Shown: in pieces, positions 7,800 through 17,065 of the stretch
How the letters are laid out: every line of letters begins with the position of its first letter
Numbering within the stretch: position 1 is the stretch's first letter
Assembly (NCBI RefSeq): GCF_026196735.1
Contig: NZ_JAPHUF010000010.1
Location: 1-64,000 of the forward strand
Direction of reading: 5' to 3'
Source: Sulfurimonas sp.
GTDB taxonomy: Bacteria > Campylobacterota > Campylobacteria > Campylobacterales > Sulfurimonadaceae
Length of the DNA stretch: 64,000 nucleotides
Notes under the pieces: generated by a model
Told to the model about the DNA's origin: nothing
Seen by the model: the letters and a program-made list of their open reading frames with translations, nothing else
The model's database searches: none
Translations under genes and position numbers: made by a program

Positions 7800-8741
7800 A
7801 TGACAACTGAACAATCACTGAAAGTTGGCTCCAATGAGATGGAACTTGTTGACTTTCGTATTTTAAAGCAAGAAGACGACAATGTCTATGAAGGCATATA
7901 TGGGATTAATGTATCAAAAGTTCGTGAGATCATTAAGTTGCCAAATTTAACTGATTTACCTAGTACGCCGGAGTTTATAGAGGGTATTTTTGATTTAAGA
8001 GATGTCGTTATACCTGTTGTAAACTTAGCGAAATGGATGGGAATAGTAGAACCAGAGGATGCAAAGAAAAACTCAAGAGTTATTATAACTGAGTTTAACA
8101 ATGTGCTTATCGGTTTTATAGTTCATGAAGCTAGAAGAATAAGAAGAATCAATTGGAGTGATATTGAACCGGCTTCTTTTATGAACTCAACAAGCTCAAT
8201 TGATGGAAGTAAGATAACAGGTGTTACCAAAATAGAAGGAGATAATGTCCTGCTTATCCTTGACCTTGAAAGTGTTGTGCAAGAATTGGGTCTTTATGAA
8301 CCTGACACACAGAGTCTTCCTAAAAAAATAGAAAATTTTACAGGGCTGGCTCTTGTTTTAGATGATAGTACAACAGCTAGAAGAATAGTTAAAGAAGCGC
8401 TTGTTAAGATGGGATTTGATGTTGTTGAAGCCATGGATGGCAAAGAGGGCTTGGAAAAATTAGATGCACTTTATGATGCATATGGCGATGAGATATCAGA
8501 TAATCTTAAAATAATTATTTCAGATGTAGAGATGCCGAGAATGGATGGTTTTCACTTTGCAGCCAATGTTAAAGAAGATGGGAGATTCAACAATATACCG
8601 ATTGTATTTAACTCTTCAATCAGTGATCATTTTAGTGAAGATAGAGGTATCAAGGCAGGTGGTGAAGCTTACTTGGTTAAGTTTCAAGCAAGCTCGTTTT
8701 ACGACGAAGTAGCACGAGTTGTGCGTGCACATATAAAGTAG
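7800..8741 (+). CDS. cheV: Chemotaxis coupling protein CheV (CheW domain plus receiver)
   Basis: A 313-residue adaptor that links chemoreceptors to the CheA kinase. Residues about 15-165 form a CheW-like domain ('GINVSKVREIIKLPNLT', 'VIPVVNLAKWM'). Residues about 180-313 form a receiver with the acidic pair in 'LVLDDSTTARR', the phosphoacceptor Asp in 'IISDVEMPRMDGF', a Ser in the switch position ('VFNSSIS') and the Lys in 'YLVKFQ', so phosphorylation looks possible. The SD AAAGGA precedes the ATG. It is the first gene of a cheV-cheA-cheW unit; adjacent cheV-cheA-cheW is the arrangement known from Helicobacter and Campylobacter. Confidence 0.96.
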   Translation: MTTEQSLKVGSNEMELVDFRILKQEDDNVYEGIYGINVSKVREIIKLPNLTDLPSTPEFIEGIFDLRDVVIPVVNLAKWMGIVEPEDAKKNSRVIITEFNNVLIGFIVHEARRIRRINWSDIEPASFMNSTSSIDGSKITGVTKIEGDNVLLILDLESVVQELGLYEPDTQSLPKKIENFTGLALVLDDSTTARRIVKEALVKMGFDVVEAMDGKEGLEKLDALYDAYGDEISDNLKIIISDVEMPRMDGFHFAANVKEDGRFNNIPIVFNSSISDHFSEDRGIKAGGEAYLVKFQASSFYDEVARVVRAHIK

Positions 8742-8753
8742 GGGTGTAAAAAT

Positions 8754-11129
8754 ATGGATGAATTTCAAGAGATACTACAGGATTTTTTAGTTGAGTCTTT
8801 TGAGCTAATTGAACAATTAGATCAAGATTTAGTAGAGTTAGAAAGCAGGCCGGAAGATTTAGAACTTTTAAATGGGATATTTCGCGTTGCGCACACTGTT
8901 AAAGGAGCTTCATCATTTTTAAACTTTGATGTTCTGACACACCTAACCCATCACATGGAAGATGTTTTAAACAAGGCAAGACATGGTGAGTTGTTAATTA
9001 CTCCTGACATAATGGATGTTATTCTAGAATCTATTGATTTGATGAAGCAACTTTTATTTACTATTCGTGATACTAGTGCTGATGCTGGAGTAGATGTTGC
9101 AGAGTGTGTTTCTAAATTAGACAAATGTGTAGGCGGTACTGGTGAAGTTGAGACTCCAGTTGCACAAGAAACTACTCCTGCTGAAGAAGTTGCTTCTGAG
9201 CCAGAGAGTTCAGAAGATGACCTTGATTATGAGAATATGGATGCTGATGATCTTGAAGCAGAAATAGAGAGACTTTTACAAGAGAGACAAAATGAAGATA
9301 AAGCAAAAAGAGAAGCTAAAATAGCAGCAGGAGAGAGTGTTCCATCACTCGATCCTACTCCTGAAACAGAAGAAGAAGCACCGCAAGAACCTACTCCTGA
9401 ACCAGTTGCGCCGACACCTGTTCCTGCTGCGCCAACACAACCAACGGAGGATGTAAAAGCTGCTGCACCTGCAAAAAAAGCACAAGTAGTTGAACAAACA
9501 ATCCGTGTTGATGTAAAAAGACTCGACCACTTAATGAATCTTATCGGTGAGCTAGTCCTTGCTAAAAACAGACTTATTAAAATAAATGAGGATGTTGAAG
9601 AGCGTTATGAGGGAGAAGAGTTCCTTGAAGAGTTAACTCAAGTTGTATCTATCGTCTCTCTTGTTACCACTGACTTGCAAATTGCAGTTATGAAGACAAG
9701 AATGCTCCCAATCGGTAAAGTATTTAACAAGTTTCCAAGAATGATTAGGGATTTAAACCGTGAACTTAACAAGAAGATAGAACTCGAACTATATGGGGAA
9801 GATACGGAACTTGACAAATCTATTGTTGAAGAAGTTGGAGACCCTTTAGTGCACATCATTAGAAATTCATGTGATCACGGTATTGAGCTTCCAGCGGTTC
9901 GTCAAGAAGAAGGTAAAAATGAAACGGGAACTATTAAGCTAAAAGCATATAATGAAGGCAATCAAATCGTTATTCAGATTGATGATGACGGTAAGGGTCT
10001 TGATCCTGAAATGTTAAAAACTAAGTGTATAGAAAAAGGCCTTATTACAGCAAAAGAAGCTGATAATATGAGTGACAAAGAAGCTTTTGCCCTGATTTTC
10101 AAACCTGGCTTTTCTACAGCTGCAGCAGTAACAAATGTTTCCGGCCGCGGTGTTGGCATGGATGTTGTAAAAACAAATATAGAAAAAGTAAACGGTATCA
10201 TTGATATAGACAGTGAATTTGGTGTTGGAACATCAATTAAATTGAAAATACCTTTAACTCTTGCGATTATTCAGGCTCTATTAGTGGGTGTTCAAGAAGA
10301 GCATTACGCTATACCGCTTGCATCGGTATTAGAGACGGTTCGAATATCAAAAGATGAGATTTACACTGTTGAAGGTCGTTCAGTAATGAGACTTCGCGAA
10401 GATGTTTTATCTTTGGTTCATATCGGAGATATCTTTGAAGTTGAGCGTATTTTAGACTCCAGTGAACATGCTTATGTAGTTGTTCTTGGTTTAGGTACTA
10501 GCAAACTTGGACTAATTGTAGACACCTTAGTGGGTCAAGAAGAGATAGTTATCAAATCTTTAGGTGATTATCTAAAAGGTATAGACGGTGTTGCCGGTGC
10601 TACTATCCGTGGTGATGGAGGTGTTACTCTGATTGTTGATGTACTAGCTCTTATGGATATAGCTAAACATGTTAAAGCAACAGCCATAATAGACAGTTCA
10701 TCTGACGCTGCATTGCTGACACAAGAAAAGATGAAAGCAAGTGACTATACTATAATGGTTGTTGATGATTCACAAACTGACAGAATGATTATGAGAAAAG
10801 CGTTAGAGCCACTTGGGGTTACCTTAGTTGAGGCTAGTGACGGGCAAGAAGCACTGAGTATACTAAAACAAGGCGACCATCACTTTGATGCGATGCTGAT
10901 AGATGTAGAGATGCCGAGGATGGATGGTTATTCTTTGGCTAAAGAGATAAAAAAATATAACCGTTATAAAAATTTACCTCTTATTGCCGTTACATCTAGA
11001 ACCGGTAAGTCTGATCGTATGCGTGGTGTTGAATCTGGAATGGTTGAGTATATTACTAAACCATATTCTTCTGACTACTTATCAAGCGTAGTTCAAAGAA
11101 ATGTTAACTTTAAATCGGAGTTTTTATAA
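8754..11129 (+). CDS. cheA: Chemotaxis histidine kinase CheA with C-terminal receiver
   Basis: A 791-residue cytoplasmic kinase. Domains in order: Hpt (about 1-115) with phosphorylated His47 in 'VAHTVKGASSF'; an acidic, Pro/Glu/Thr-rich linker (about 140-245); the dimerisation domain starting 'VEQTIRVDVKRLDHLMNLIG'; the ATPase with N box 'IIRNSCDHGIE' and glycine boxes 'DDDGKGLD' and 'GRGVGMDVV'; a CheW-like regulatory domain (about 510-650); and a receiver (about 665-791) with 'VVDDSQTD', Asp in 'LIDVEMPRMDG', Thr in 'AVTSRTG' and Lys in 'ITKPYSS'. The fused receiver is typical of Campylobacterota CheA and probably acts as a phosphate sink. It overlaps cheW by one base. Confidence 0.97.
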   Translation: MDEFQEILQDFLVESFELIEQLDQDLVELESRPEDLELLNGIFRVAHTVKGASSFLNFDVLTHLTHHMEDVLNKARHGELLITPDIMDVILESIDLMKQLLFTIRDTSADAGVDVAECVSKLDKCVGGTGEVETPVAQETTPAEEVASEPESSEDDLDYENMDADDLEAEIERLLQERQNEDKAKREAKIAAGESVPSLDPTPETEEEAPQEPTPEPVAPTPVPAAPTQPTEDVKAAAPAKKAQVVEQTIRVDVKRLDHLMNLIGELVLAKNRLIKINEDVEERYEGEEFLEELTQVVSIVSLVTTDLQIAVMKTRMLPIGKVFNKFPRMIRDLNRELNKKIELELYGEDTELDKSIVEEVGDPLVHIIRNSCDHGIELPAVRQEEGKNETGTIKLKAYNEGNQIVIQIDDDGKGLDPEMLKTKCIEKGLITAKEADNMSDKEAFALIFKPGFSTAAAVTNVSGRGVGMDVVKTNIEKVNGIIDIDSEFGVGTSIKLKIPLTLAIIQALLVGVQEEHYAIPLASVLETVRISKDEIYTVEGRSVMRLREDVLSLVHIGDIFEVERILDSSEHAYVVVLGLGTSKLGLIVDTLVGQEEIVIKSLGDYLKGIDGVAGATIRGDGGVTLIVDVLALMDIAKHVKATAIIDSSSDAALLTQEKMKASDYTIMVVDDSQTDRMIMRKALEPLGVTLVEASDGQEALSILKQGDHHFDAMLIDVEMPRMDGYSLAKEIKKYNRYKNLPLIAVTSRTGKSDRMRGVESGMVEYITKPYSSDYLSSVVQRNVNFKSEFL

Positions 11130-11623
11130 TGAGTGATAAATTAAAAGAAATTATCAATAAGCAAAATGCAAAAAATGAAGAGAGTTTAGTTCAGTCCGAT
11201 GATGTTGTTCAGTTAGTTGGATTTATAATTGGTGAAGAAGAGTATGCGGTTCCTATTTTAGCAATTCAAGAAATTATCAAACCGTTTCCATGGACTAGAG
11301 TTCCACAAGTTCCTAAATATGTTGTTGGTGTATTCAATATGCGTGGAGCAGTTATACCACTTATCGATCTTCGTCTAAAATTTGGGCTTTCTCCTAAAAA
11401 ACAGGGCGATGAAACACGATTTATTGTTTTAAGACATGGAGATGATATTGCAGGATTTATAATAGATAGATTAACAATGGCAATTAGAATCAAGAAAAAA
11501 GATATAGGTCCGGCCCCCGATACTATAAGCGGTGATGATACTGTTATTGATGGTGTTGGCAAGCAAGAGGATAGAATTATTACAATTCTTAAAGTAAATA
11601 AACTGCTAGAGAGAGATTTTTAG
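11129..11623 (+). CDS. cheW: Chemotaxis adaptor CheW
   Basis: A 164-residue CheW-like scaffold that docks chemoreceptor tips to CheA. The fold is shown by 'QLVGFIIGEEEYAVPILAIQEI', 'YVVGVFNMRGAVIPLIDLR' and the final 'DRIITILKVNKLL'. A short charged N-terminal extension of about 25 residues precedes the domain. The ATG overlaps the cheA stop by one base, implying translational coupling. A chemoreceptor gene lies far downstream at 42602-44497, and no cheY is in the window. Confidence 0.96.
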   Translation: MSDKLKEIINKQNAKNEESLVQSDDVVQLVGFIIGEEEYAVPILAIQEIIKPFPWTRVPQVPKYVVGVFNMRGAVIPLIDLRLKFGLSPKKQGDETRFIVLRHGDDIAGFIIDRLTMAIRIKKKDIGPAPDTISGDDTVIDGVGKQEDRIITILKVNKLLERDF

Positions 11624-11634
11624 TAGTTTGTGAT

Positions 11635-12756
11635 ATGAACACTTCATTATTGGATATTTTACATGTGGATGGCAAGCTTTACTTAAAATTTAGTGGTGAA
11701 CTTACTCTCTACAACCTGACAAGCTCTCAAGTTATGATAGATATAATAGATTTTTCTAAAGAAAAGATTGTAGTTATTGACTTGATGAACTTGAAGTTTT
11801 TAGATAGCGGAGCATCTATTTTTATATACAAACTACGAAAAAAACTATCTTCACAAAATATCCAAAATCATCTTGAATGCGACAATAAAGACATACTTGA
11901 TATACTAGAATTAGTAAAAAATGAAAAAGAAAAATCAACTAAAATTTTGCATCCAAAAAGAAGAAATATAATAGAAAAACTGGGTGAGCATTCATATGAA
12001 AATTATCTTGGTTTTTTATCTTTTATGGCTTTTCTTGGAGAGCTGTTTGCAAATAATATGCACTATATAACATCATTTAAAAATATAAGATACAAAGAGA
12101 TAGCTTTTGAAATAAATGAGAGTGCAATCAAGGCAATAGGTATTGTTGCAATAACCAGTTTTTTGATAGGTTTGGTTGTGGCTTATCAGTCGGCTCATCA
12201 GCTAAAAATATATGGAGCCAATATCTTTATCGTTGATATGCTTGGAATATCCGTACTAAGAGAACTCTCTCCATTAATCACGGCTATAGTTATAGCCGGT
12301 AGAAGTGGTTCAGCTTTTACTGCTCAAATAGGTGCAATGAAGATTACTCAAGAGTTAGATGCTATGAGAACTATGGGTTTTGATCCTTATAAGTTTTTAG
12401 TTATTCCTAAAATAGTTGCGCTTATGATAACTATGCCGATATTGATATTTGTATCAGATATTATGGCTATTATTGGCGGAATGGTTGTGGCAAATATAGA
12501 TTTAAACATTTCAATAACGCTTTTTTTAGATAGATTTGCTGATGTTATAGCAGCAAAACATTTTTTTATCGGCATAGCTAAAGGACCGTTTTTCGCATTT
12601 TTGATAGCGACCATAGGAATATACAGAGGTCTTATGGTTAAAGATGATACTCAGAGCATAGGTTTTAACACGACTAAAAGCGTGGTAGAGTCAATTTTTG
12701 CTGTAATTATTTGCGATGCAGTATTCTCTATTGCTTTTACAAACTTGGGGATATAA
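11635..12756 (+). CDS. MlaE-type lipid ABC transporter permease with fused STAS domain
   Basis: The inner-membrane permease of an Mla-like phospholipid transporter. The 373-residue protein has an N-terminal cytoplasmic STAS-like domain (about 1-100, 'VIDLMNLKFLDSGASIFI'), equivalent to the separate MlaB protein of E. coli. It then has the MlaE permease domain with about five membrane segments and the family motif region 'LRELSPLITAIVIAGRSGSAF' followed by 'ELDAMRTMGFDP'. It heads a four-gene set of permease, ATPase, MCE-domain protein and lipoprotein. The stop overlaps the ATPase start (TAATG). The transport direction cannot be read from the sequence. Confidence 0.9.
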   Translation: MNTSLLDILHVDGKLYLKFSGELTLYNLTSSQVMIDIIDFSKEKIVVIDLMNLKFLDSGASIFIYKLRKKLSSQNIQNHLECDNKDILDILELVKNEKEKSTKILHPKRRNIIEKLGEHSYENYLGFLSFMAFLGELFANNMHYITSFKNIRYKEIAFEINESAIKAIGIVAITSFLIGLVVAYQSAHQLKIYGANIFIVDMLGISVLRELSPLITAIVIAGRSGSAFTAQIGAMKITQELDAMRTMGFDPYKFLVIPKIVALMITMPILIFVSDIMAIIGGMVVANIDLNISITLFLDRFADVIAAKHFFIGIAKGPFFAFLIATIGIYRGLMVKDDTQSIGFNTTKSVVESIFAVIICDAVFSIAFTNLGI

Positions 12757-13496
12757 TGAACAGTATAATTGAAGTAAGAGATGTTGTAACTTCTTTTGGT
12801 GATAGAATAGTTCATGACGGTCTTAATTTAACTGTAAAAAAGGGTGAAATTTATGGGCTTTTAGGACCGAGTGGCTGCGGAAAGACAACATTGCTTAGAG
12901 AGATGGTAATGCTGCAAAAAATCAACAGCGGCAGCATTAAAGTTTTGGGTCACGAATTAAATCATATTGAAAATAAAGAGGCTCAAAAACTGAGACAGGA
13001 GTGGGGAGTTTTATTTCAAGCCGGTGCCCTGTTTTCATCTTTGAGTCTAAAAGACAACATTGCCCTTCCTCTGGTTGAATACACGAATCTATCACAAGAG
13101 ATGATTGATGAGATTGTAGAATTTAAGATAAGAATTGTTGGTTTAAAGTCAGAAGATGCACATCTTTATCCGTCTCAAATAAGCGGGGGTATGAAGAAAA
13201 AAGCAGCACTTGCACGATCACTTGCAATGGACCCGAAACTTCTGTTTCTTGATGAGCCTACAAGTGGACTTGACCCGATATCTGCAAGAGAGATTGATGC
13301 TCTTATACTTAAACTTAGAGATCTTTTGGGGTTGACTATTGTAATAATTTCACATGATTTACAATCAATTTATGCTACACTTGATTCAGTTGCTATTATT
13401 GATGAAAAAAAGATAGTATATGAAGGAAATTTAAATAATATAAAATCTGTTAAAAATAAATTTATACAGACATTTTTTGGAAAAAATAATGAATAA
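12756..13496 (+). CDS. MlaF-type lipid ABC transporter ATP-binding protein
   Basis: A 246-residue ABC ATPase that powers the MlaE-type permease. It shows Walker A 'GPSGCGKTT', the ABC signature 'SGGMKKKAALAR', Walker B 'LLFLDEPTSGLD' and the switch His in 'IISHDL'. The start at 12756 is preferred over the longer open frame from 12711, because it overlaps the permease stop as TAATG with GGGG just upstream and because the family starts close to 'IIEVRDVVTSFG'. The 3' end overlaps the MCE gene by eight bases. Confidence 0.93.
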   Translation: MNSIIEVRDVVTSFGDRIVHDGLNLTVKKGEIYGLLGPSGCGKTTLLREMVMLQKINSGSIKVLGHELNHIENKEAQKLRQEWGVLFQAGALFSSLSLKDNIALPLVEYTNLSQEMIDEIVEFKIRIVGLKSEDAHLYPSQISGGMKKKAALARSLAMDPKLLFLDEPTSGLDPISAREIDALILKLRDLLGLTIVIISHDLQSIYATLDSVAIIDEKKIVYEGNLNNIKSVKNKFIQTFFGKNNE

Positions 13497-14451
13497 TAGA
13501 GTTAATTACAGCTTAGTAGGTTTTTTAGTACTTCTTAGTTTGATTTTGATGCTTGGATTTGGATATTGGCTTTTAAAACCATCAGCAGAGGAAGAGATGC
13601 AAAAATATCTTATCCGCTTTGATGAATCAGTCTTAGGTCTTAATCTTGATGCACCGGTTAAATTCAGGGGTATTAGTGTGGGGAAAGTTGTAAATATGAA
13701 AATCAACCCTAAAAATTCAGAACAAGTAGAGATTCTTGTAGATATTTTAAAAACAACACCTGTAAAATCATCAACAGTTGCAAAGTTGACTTCTCAGGGC
13801 ATAACAGGACTTAGTTACATAAATCTAAGTCAAGGTGACAACAAGGCTCCTCTTCTTAAGGCTAGTAAAGAAGAAGAATTTCCGGTTATACAAACAAGTC
13901 CATCACTGTTTTTCAAACTCGAAGATACATTTGGAGATGTTACAACTGACTTGTCCGGGACACTTCTAAGAATGCAGCAGTTGCTAAATGAAGAAAATCA
14001 ACAAGAGATAACACTACTATTGAGAAACAGCGCTGTGTTTATGTCAAAGATGAATAAAACTTTTGACGATGAAACTATTCGTAATTTTCAAGCGAGTATG
14101 AAAAACTTAAACAGCTCAACAAAAAAACTCGATGAAATGATGCCTCGTATAGAAAAATTTATTAATAACAGTGTAGAGTGGGAAGATAAAATATCTTCTT
14201 CATTTAAATCTATTACGGGCAGTTACCATGGTATTAGAACAACAATGGATGATTTTAGAGAGGCAATGGCTAGAGGTGATTTTAATCTAAAAGAGATTAC
14301 CGGTGATCTTGTTCCTACGATGAACAGCACATTCGTAGAGATGCAAGAACTAATGATAAAGATGCAAGAAGCGATTGATAAGTATGAGAGAAGCCCTGGT
14401 GATATTTTATTTAAGCAAGAAAAAATAAAAAAAGGACCAGGAGAGGATTAG
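13489..14451 (+). CDS. MlaD-type MCE-domain protein
   Basis: The substrate-binding or channel part of an Mla-like transporter. The 320-residue protein has one N-terminal membrane anchor (about 8-28, 'LVGFLVLLSLILMLGFGYWL') and then an MCE domain (about 35-120, 'LNLDAPVKFRGISVGKV' ... 'SQGITGLSYINL'). A long, mostly helical periplasmic tail follows, as in MCE proteins that oligomerise into hexamers. The ATG at 13489 is preferred to an in-frame TTG at 13477, which has no SD. It overlaps the end of the ATPase gene and is followed four bases later by the lipoprotein gene. Confidence 0.9.
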   Translation: MNNRVNYSLVGFLVLLSLILMLGFGYWLLKPSAEEEMQKYLIRFDESVLGLNLDAPVKFRGISVGKVVNMKINPKNSEQVEILVDILKTTPVKSSTVAKLTSQGITGLSYINLSQGDNKAPLLKASKEEEFPVIQTSPSLFFKLEDTFGDVTTDLSGTLLRMQQLLNEENQQEITLLLRNSAVFMSKMNKTFDDETIRNFQASMKNLNSSTKKLDEMMPRIEKFINNSVEWEDKISSSFKSITGSYHGIRTTMDDFREAMARGDFNLKEITGDLVPTMNSTFVEMQELMIKMQEAIDKYERSPGDILFKQEKIKKGPGED

Positions 14452-14454
14452 GAT

Positions 14455-15054
14455 ATGAAATATATATTAATTGCAATAGGCATGATTTTGCTCTCAGGAT
14501 GTACAACAATAAATAGCCCTATTACTGAGTATAGAATTGAAGCAAATACCTTCAAAGGTGAGATTGATGTTGTTGATGGGTGTAAAGATAAATCGCTGAA
14601 AGTTGCACAAGCATTTAGCTCCAATGCACTTATGTCACTTAGAATGGATTACGCACAGCCAAGTAGCAGAATTTTCTCCTACTCTGAATCACTATGGCGG
14701 GAATCACCAAACCACTCGGTTACTCAGCAAATGGTTAAAGTAATTAGGGATTCTAATCTTTTTAAAGATGTTCAAACCTCAAAATCAAGAAGTAGAAATA
14801 ATTGGATTCTAGAGACTACAGTAGAAGATTTTATGCAGTATTTCAGCGATGATTTAAAAGAGTCACATGTCAATGTAGCTATAAGTGTAACACTGGTTGA
14901 TATTAAGACAAGCAGTGTGATTGCTACAAATACATTTAGCTCTAAAATCAAATCTAAAACTCTTGATGCAAAGGGTGGAGTAGAGGCTTTAAATAGTGCC
15001 TTATCTATAGTTTTACAGCAAAATATTGAGTGGTTAAACGGAGTCTGTAAATGA
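14455..15054 (+). CDS. ABC-type transport auxiliary lipoprotein (LptE/PqiC-like)
   Basis: A 199-residue lipoprotein with signal 'MILLSGC' and the body typical of the ABC transport auxiliary lipoprotein family that accompanies MCE systems ('RMDYAQPSSRIFSYSESLW', 'NNWILETTVEDFMQYF'). Related proteins such as PqiC sit in the outer membrane and receive lipid from the MCE tunnel. It is the last gene of the Mla-like set, and its stop overlaps the pepP start (ATGA), so the peptidase gene is in the same transcript. Confidence 0.85.
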   Translation: MKYILIAIGMILLSGCTTINSPITEYRIEANTFKGEIDVVDGCKDKSLKVAQAFSSNALMSLRMDYAQPSSRIFSYSESLWRESPNHSVTQQMVKVIRDSNLFKDVQTSKSRSRNNWILETTVEDFMQYFSDDLKESHVNVAISVTLVDIKTSSVIATNTFSSKIKSKTLDAKGGVEALNSALSIVLQQNIEWLNGVCK

Positions 15055-16334
15055 TTACTCAAAAAGAGTATAAAAAAAGAAGAGATATTTTAGCAAAGAA
15101 ATTATCTAAAAACTCTATAGGAATTATATTTAGTTCAACATATAAAACTCGCTCAAACGATACGGATTACCCATATAGACAAGATAGTAATTTTTACTAT
15201 CTTACAGGGTTTAAAGAGGATAATTCTGCATTGGTTTTTGTAAAAACAAAAAATGAGACAAAAACAGTTTTGTTTGTTCAAAAAAAAGATGCACAATTAG
15301 AGCTATGGACCGGCAAAAGAATGGGTAAAAAAAAGGCAAAAAAAAGATTTTTAGTTGATGAAGTATTTGTGAGCGATGACTTACAAAAGAGACTGGAAAA
15401 GTATGTTGTCGGTAAAAAAACCCTATATTGCGATTTAAGTTCTAAGGATAAAAGAGTAAAAAGATTTTTAAAACAATCATCAGCTATTAAAACTCAAAAA
15501 AACATAATTCATTTTATCCAAGAAATGAGACTTATAAAGTCACCTTCAGAGATAAACCTTATCAAAAAAGCAATATCTATAACAAAAGATGCTCATCACA
15601 GTGTTATGAAGAGTAAGAAGATAGGGAAAAAAGAGTATGAACTTCTCGCACAGATCGAGTATGAGTTTAAAAGCAAAGGTGCCTATAGTGATGCTTATAC
15701 ATCAATTGTAGCAGGCGGAAACAACGCAAATACTCTTCACTATATTAAAAACAATAAACCCTTAATAGACAAAGAGCTTATTTTAATAGATGCTGGATCT
15801 GAGTATAAACATTATGCCAGCGATATAACAAGAACAATTCCTGTAAATGGGAAGTTTACTTCTTCTCAAAAAAAGTTATATAAGCTTGTCTTAGATACAC
15901 AGCTTGAAATTATTAGTATGATAAAACCACATGTCAAAAGAAGTGACCTTCAGAAAAAAGCAGAAGAACTCCTGACAAAAGGTATGATTAAACTCGGCAT
16001 ACTAAAAGGTAATTATAAAAAACTGATAAAAAAACAAAAGCATAAGAAATATTATCCACACGGAATAGGACACTGGATGGGCTTAGATGTGCATGACCCA
16101 GCTCCATACATTAACTATGATGATAAAGAGATACCTCTAGATAAAGGTATGGTCTTAACGATTGAACCTGGATTATATATAGATAAAAATGACAAGTCCG
16201 TGCCTAAAAAATATCGCGGTATCGGCATTAGAATTGAAGATAATATATTGGTTACCAAAGACGGGTATGAAAATTTATCAAAAGATATAGTAAAGACTAT
16301 AAAAGAAATAGAAAGTATTTCTTTTAAGTCTTAA
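15051..16334 (+). CDS. pepP: Xaa-Pro aminopeptidase (M24B)
   Basis: Removes N-terminal residues that precede proline. The 427-residue protein has an N-terminal aminopeptidase-P domain ('YPYRQDSNFYYLTGF') and a C-terminal pita-bread domain. Its metal ligands are visible in 'IDAGSEYKHYASDITRT' (two Asp), 'PHGIGHWMGLDVHD' (His), 'LTIEPGLY' (Glu) and 'GIRIEDN' (Glu). It is Lys-rich, which is common in this low-GC genome. It is cytoplasmic, with no signal peptide. The ATG overlaps the stop of the lipoprotein gene. It converges with the end of the nap region, the two stops overlapping by four bases. Confidence 0.93.
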   Translation: MITQKEYKKRRDILAKKLSKNSIGIIFSSTYKTRSNDTDYPYRQDSNFYYLTGFKEDNSALVFVKTKNETKTVLFVQKKDAQLELWTGKRMGKKKAKKRFLVDEVFVSDDLQKRLEKYVVGKKTLYCDLSSKDKRVKRFLKQSSAIKTQKNIIHFIQEMRLIKSPSEINLIKKAISITKDAHHSVMKSKKIGKKEYELLAQIEYEFKSKGAYSDAYTSIVAGGNNANTLHYIKNNKPLIDKELILIDAGSEYKHYASDITRTIPVNGKFTSSQKKLYKLVLDTQLEIISMIKPHVKRSDLQKKAEELLTKGMIKLGILKGNYKKLIKKQKHKKYYPHGIGHWMGLDVHDPAPYINYDDKEIPLDKGMVLTIEPGLYIDKNDKSVPKKYRGIGIRIEDNILVTKDGYENLSKDIVKTIKEIESISFKS

Positions 16335-16765
16335 TCGTTATAGCTATAGCTCCAGCCTGTTAATTTATCTATCTTAGCTTCGATATAGTTGTCTGAATCA
16401 GCTAAAAAATCTATAACATGCATAATGCTGTGCGGGATACTTCTTTGATCTTCAGGTTTTACAAGGAGAAGAGGCATTGGTGTGTCTTGATTGCTTATGC
16501 CAAACCCAACCGGCATTAATTGACTCATAACTTCTATAGGGTTGTTTATTTGATTGTCATCTAAAAATTTATCAAACACGGCATCTTTTATATCTTTTGG
16601 AAGTTGTTCAGATGTATTTAAAAATATACTAAAGTGAATAGGCGTATCTTTAAAGTGATCAGGTGCAGGAGCAGCCATAATTATGTACTCTACATTTTTT
16701 AAGTGCTCGCTAATTTGAATAGGATCTAGATATTTATCAGTTTGTATTGCTTGTGCTACCGGCAA
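16331..16765 (-). CDS. Uncharacterised protein at the end of the nap operon
   Basis: A 144-residue soluble protein I do not recognise. It has no signal peptide, membrane segment or cysteine motif. It contains 'EYIIMAAPAPDHFKDTPIHF' and 'PIEVMSQLMPVGFGISNQDT'. The start is a TTG directly after the stop of the preceding gene, with AAGGAG six bases upstream, which decides the start. It is the last gene of the unbroken minus-strand nap run, so it is probably co-expressed with the nitrate reductase. A cytoplasmic role in maturation or regulation is possible but unsupported by any motif. Confidence 0.75.
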   Translation of the reverse strand: MPVAQAIQTDKYLDPIQISEHLKNVEYIIMAAPAPDHFKDTPIHFSIFLNTSEQLPKDIKDAVFDKFLDDNQINNPIEVMSQLMPVGFGISNQDTPMPLLLVKPEDQRSIPHSIMHVIDFLADSDNYIEAKIDKLTGWSYSYND

Positions 16766-17062
16766 TTAAGACTCCTTATTAACAAGTGGTTTACCTGTCT
16801 CTTCTTCTATTTCTTTTTGAAGTTTAGACATCTCAAATCTAATGCTATCCATTACAGGAAGAGGAACATTATCATCTTTCATCCATTTTACTTCATCGAT
16901 ATTTCCACCATAATCAGCACCAAATTCTTCTACTTTTTTTGAGTACTCTGATAAATCAGCGCAAATCTCAACTCTGTCATCAACAGTGTCTTTAAGTTCT
17001 ATATACCAATCTTCGTTACTGCCCGCAGCCATTTTTATAGTTGATTCAAATATTACTGACAT
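16766..17062 (-). CDS. Uncharacterised acidic protein downstream of napD
   Basis: A 98-residue acidic protein ('WYIELKDTVDDRVEICADL', 'EFGADYGGNIDEVKW') with no export signal. I do not recognise it. It starts at an ATG three bases after the napD stop and its own stop abuts the start of the next gene, so the two unknown genes form the distal part of the nap operon. The helical, charged C terminus ('MSKLQKEIEEETGKP') suggests a protein-interaction role; this is only a guess. Confidence 0.75.
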   Translation of the reverse strand: MSVIFESTIKMAAGSNEDWYIELKDTVDDRVEICADLSEYSKKVEEFGADYGGNIDEVKWMKDDNVPLPVMDSIRFEMSKLQKEIEEETGKPLVNKES

Positions 17063-17065
17063 AAT

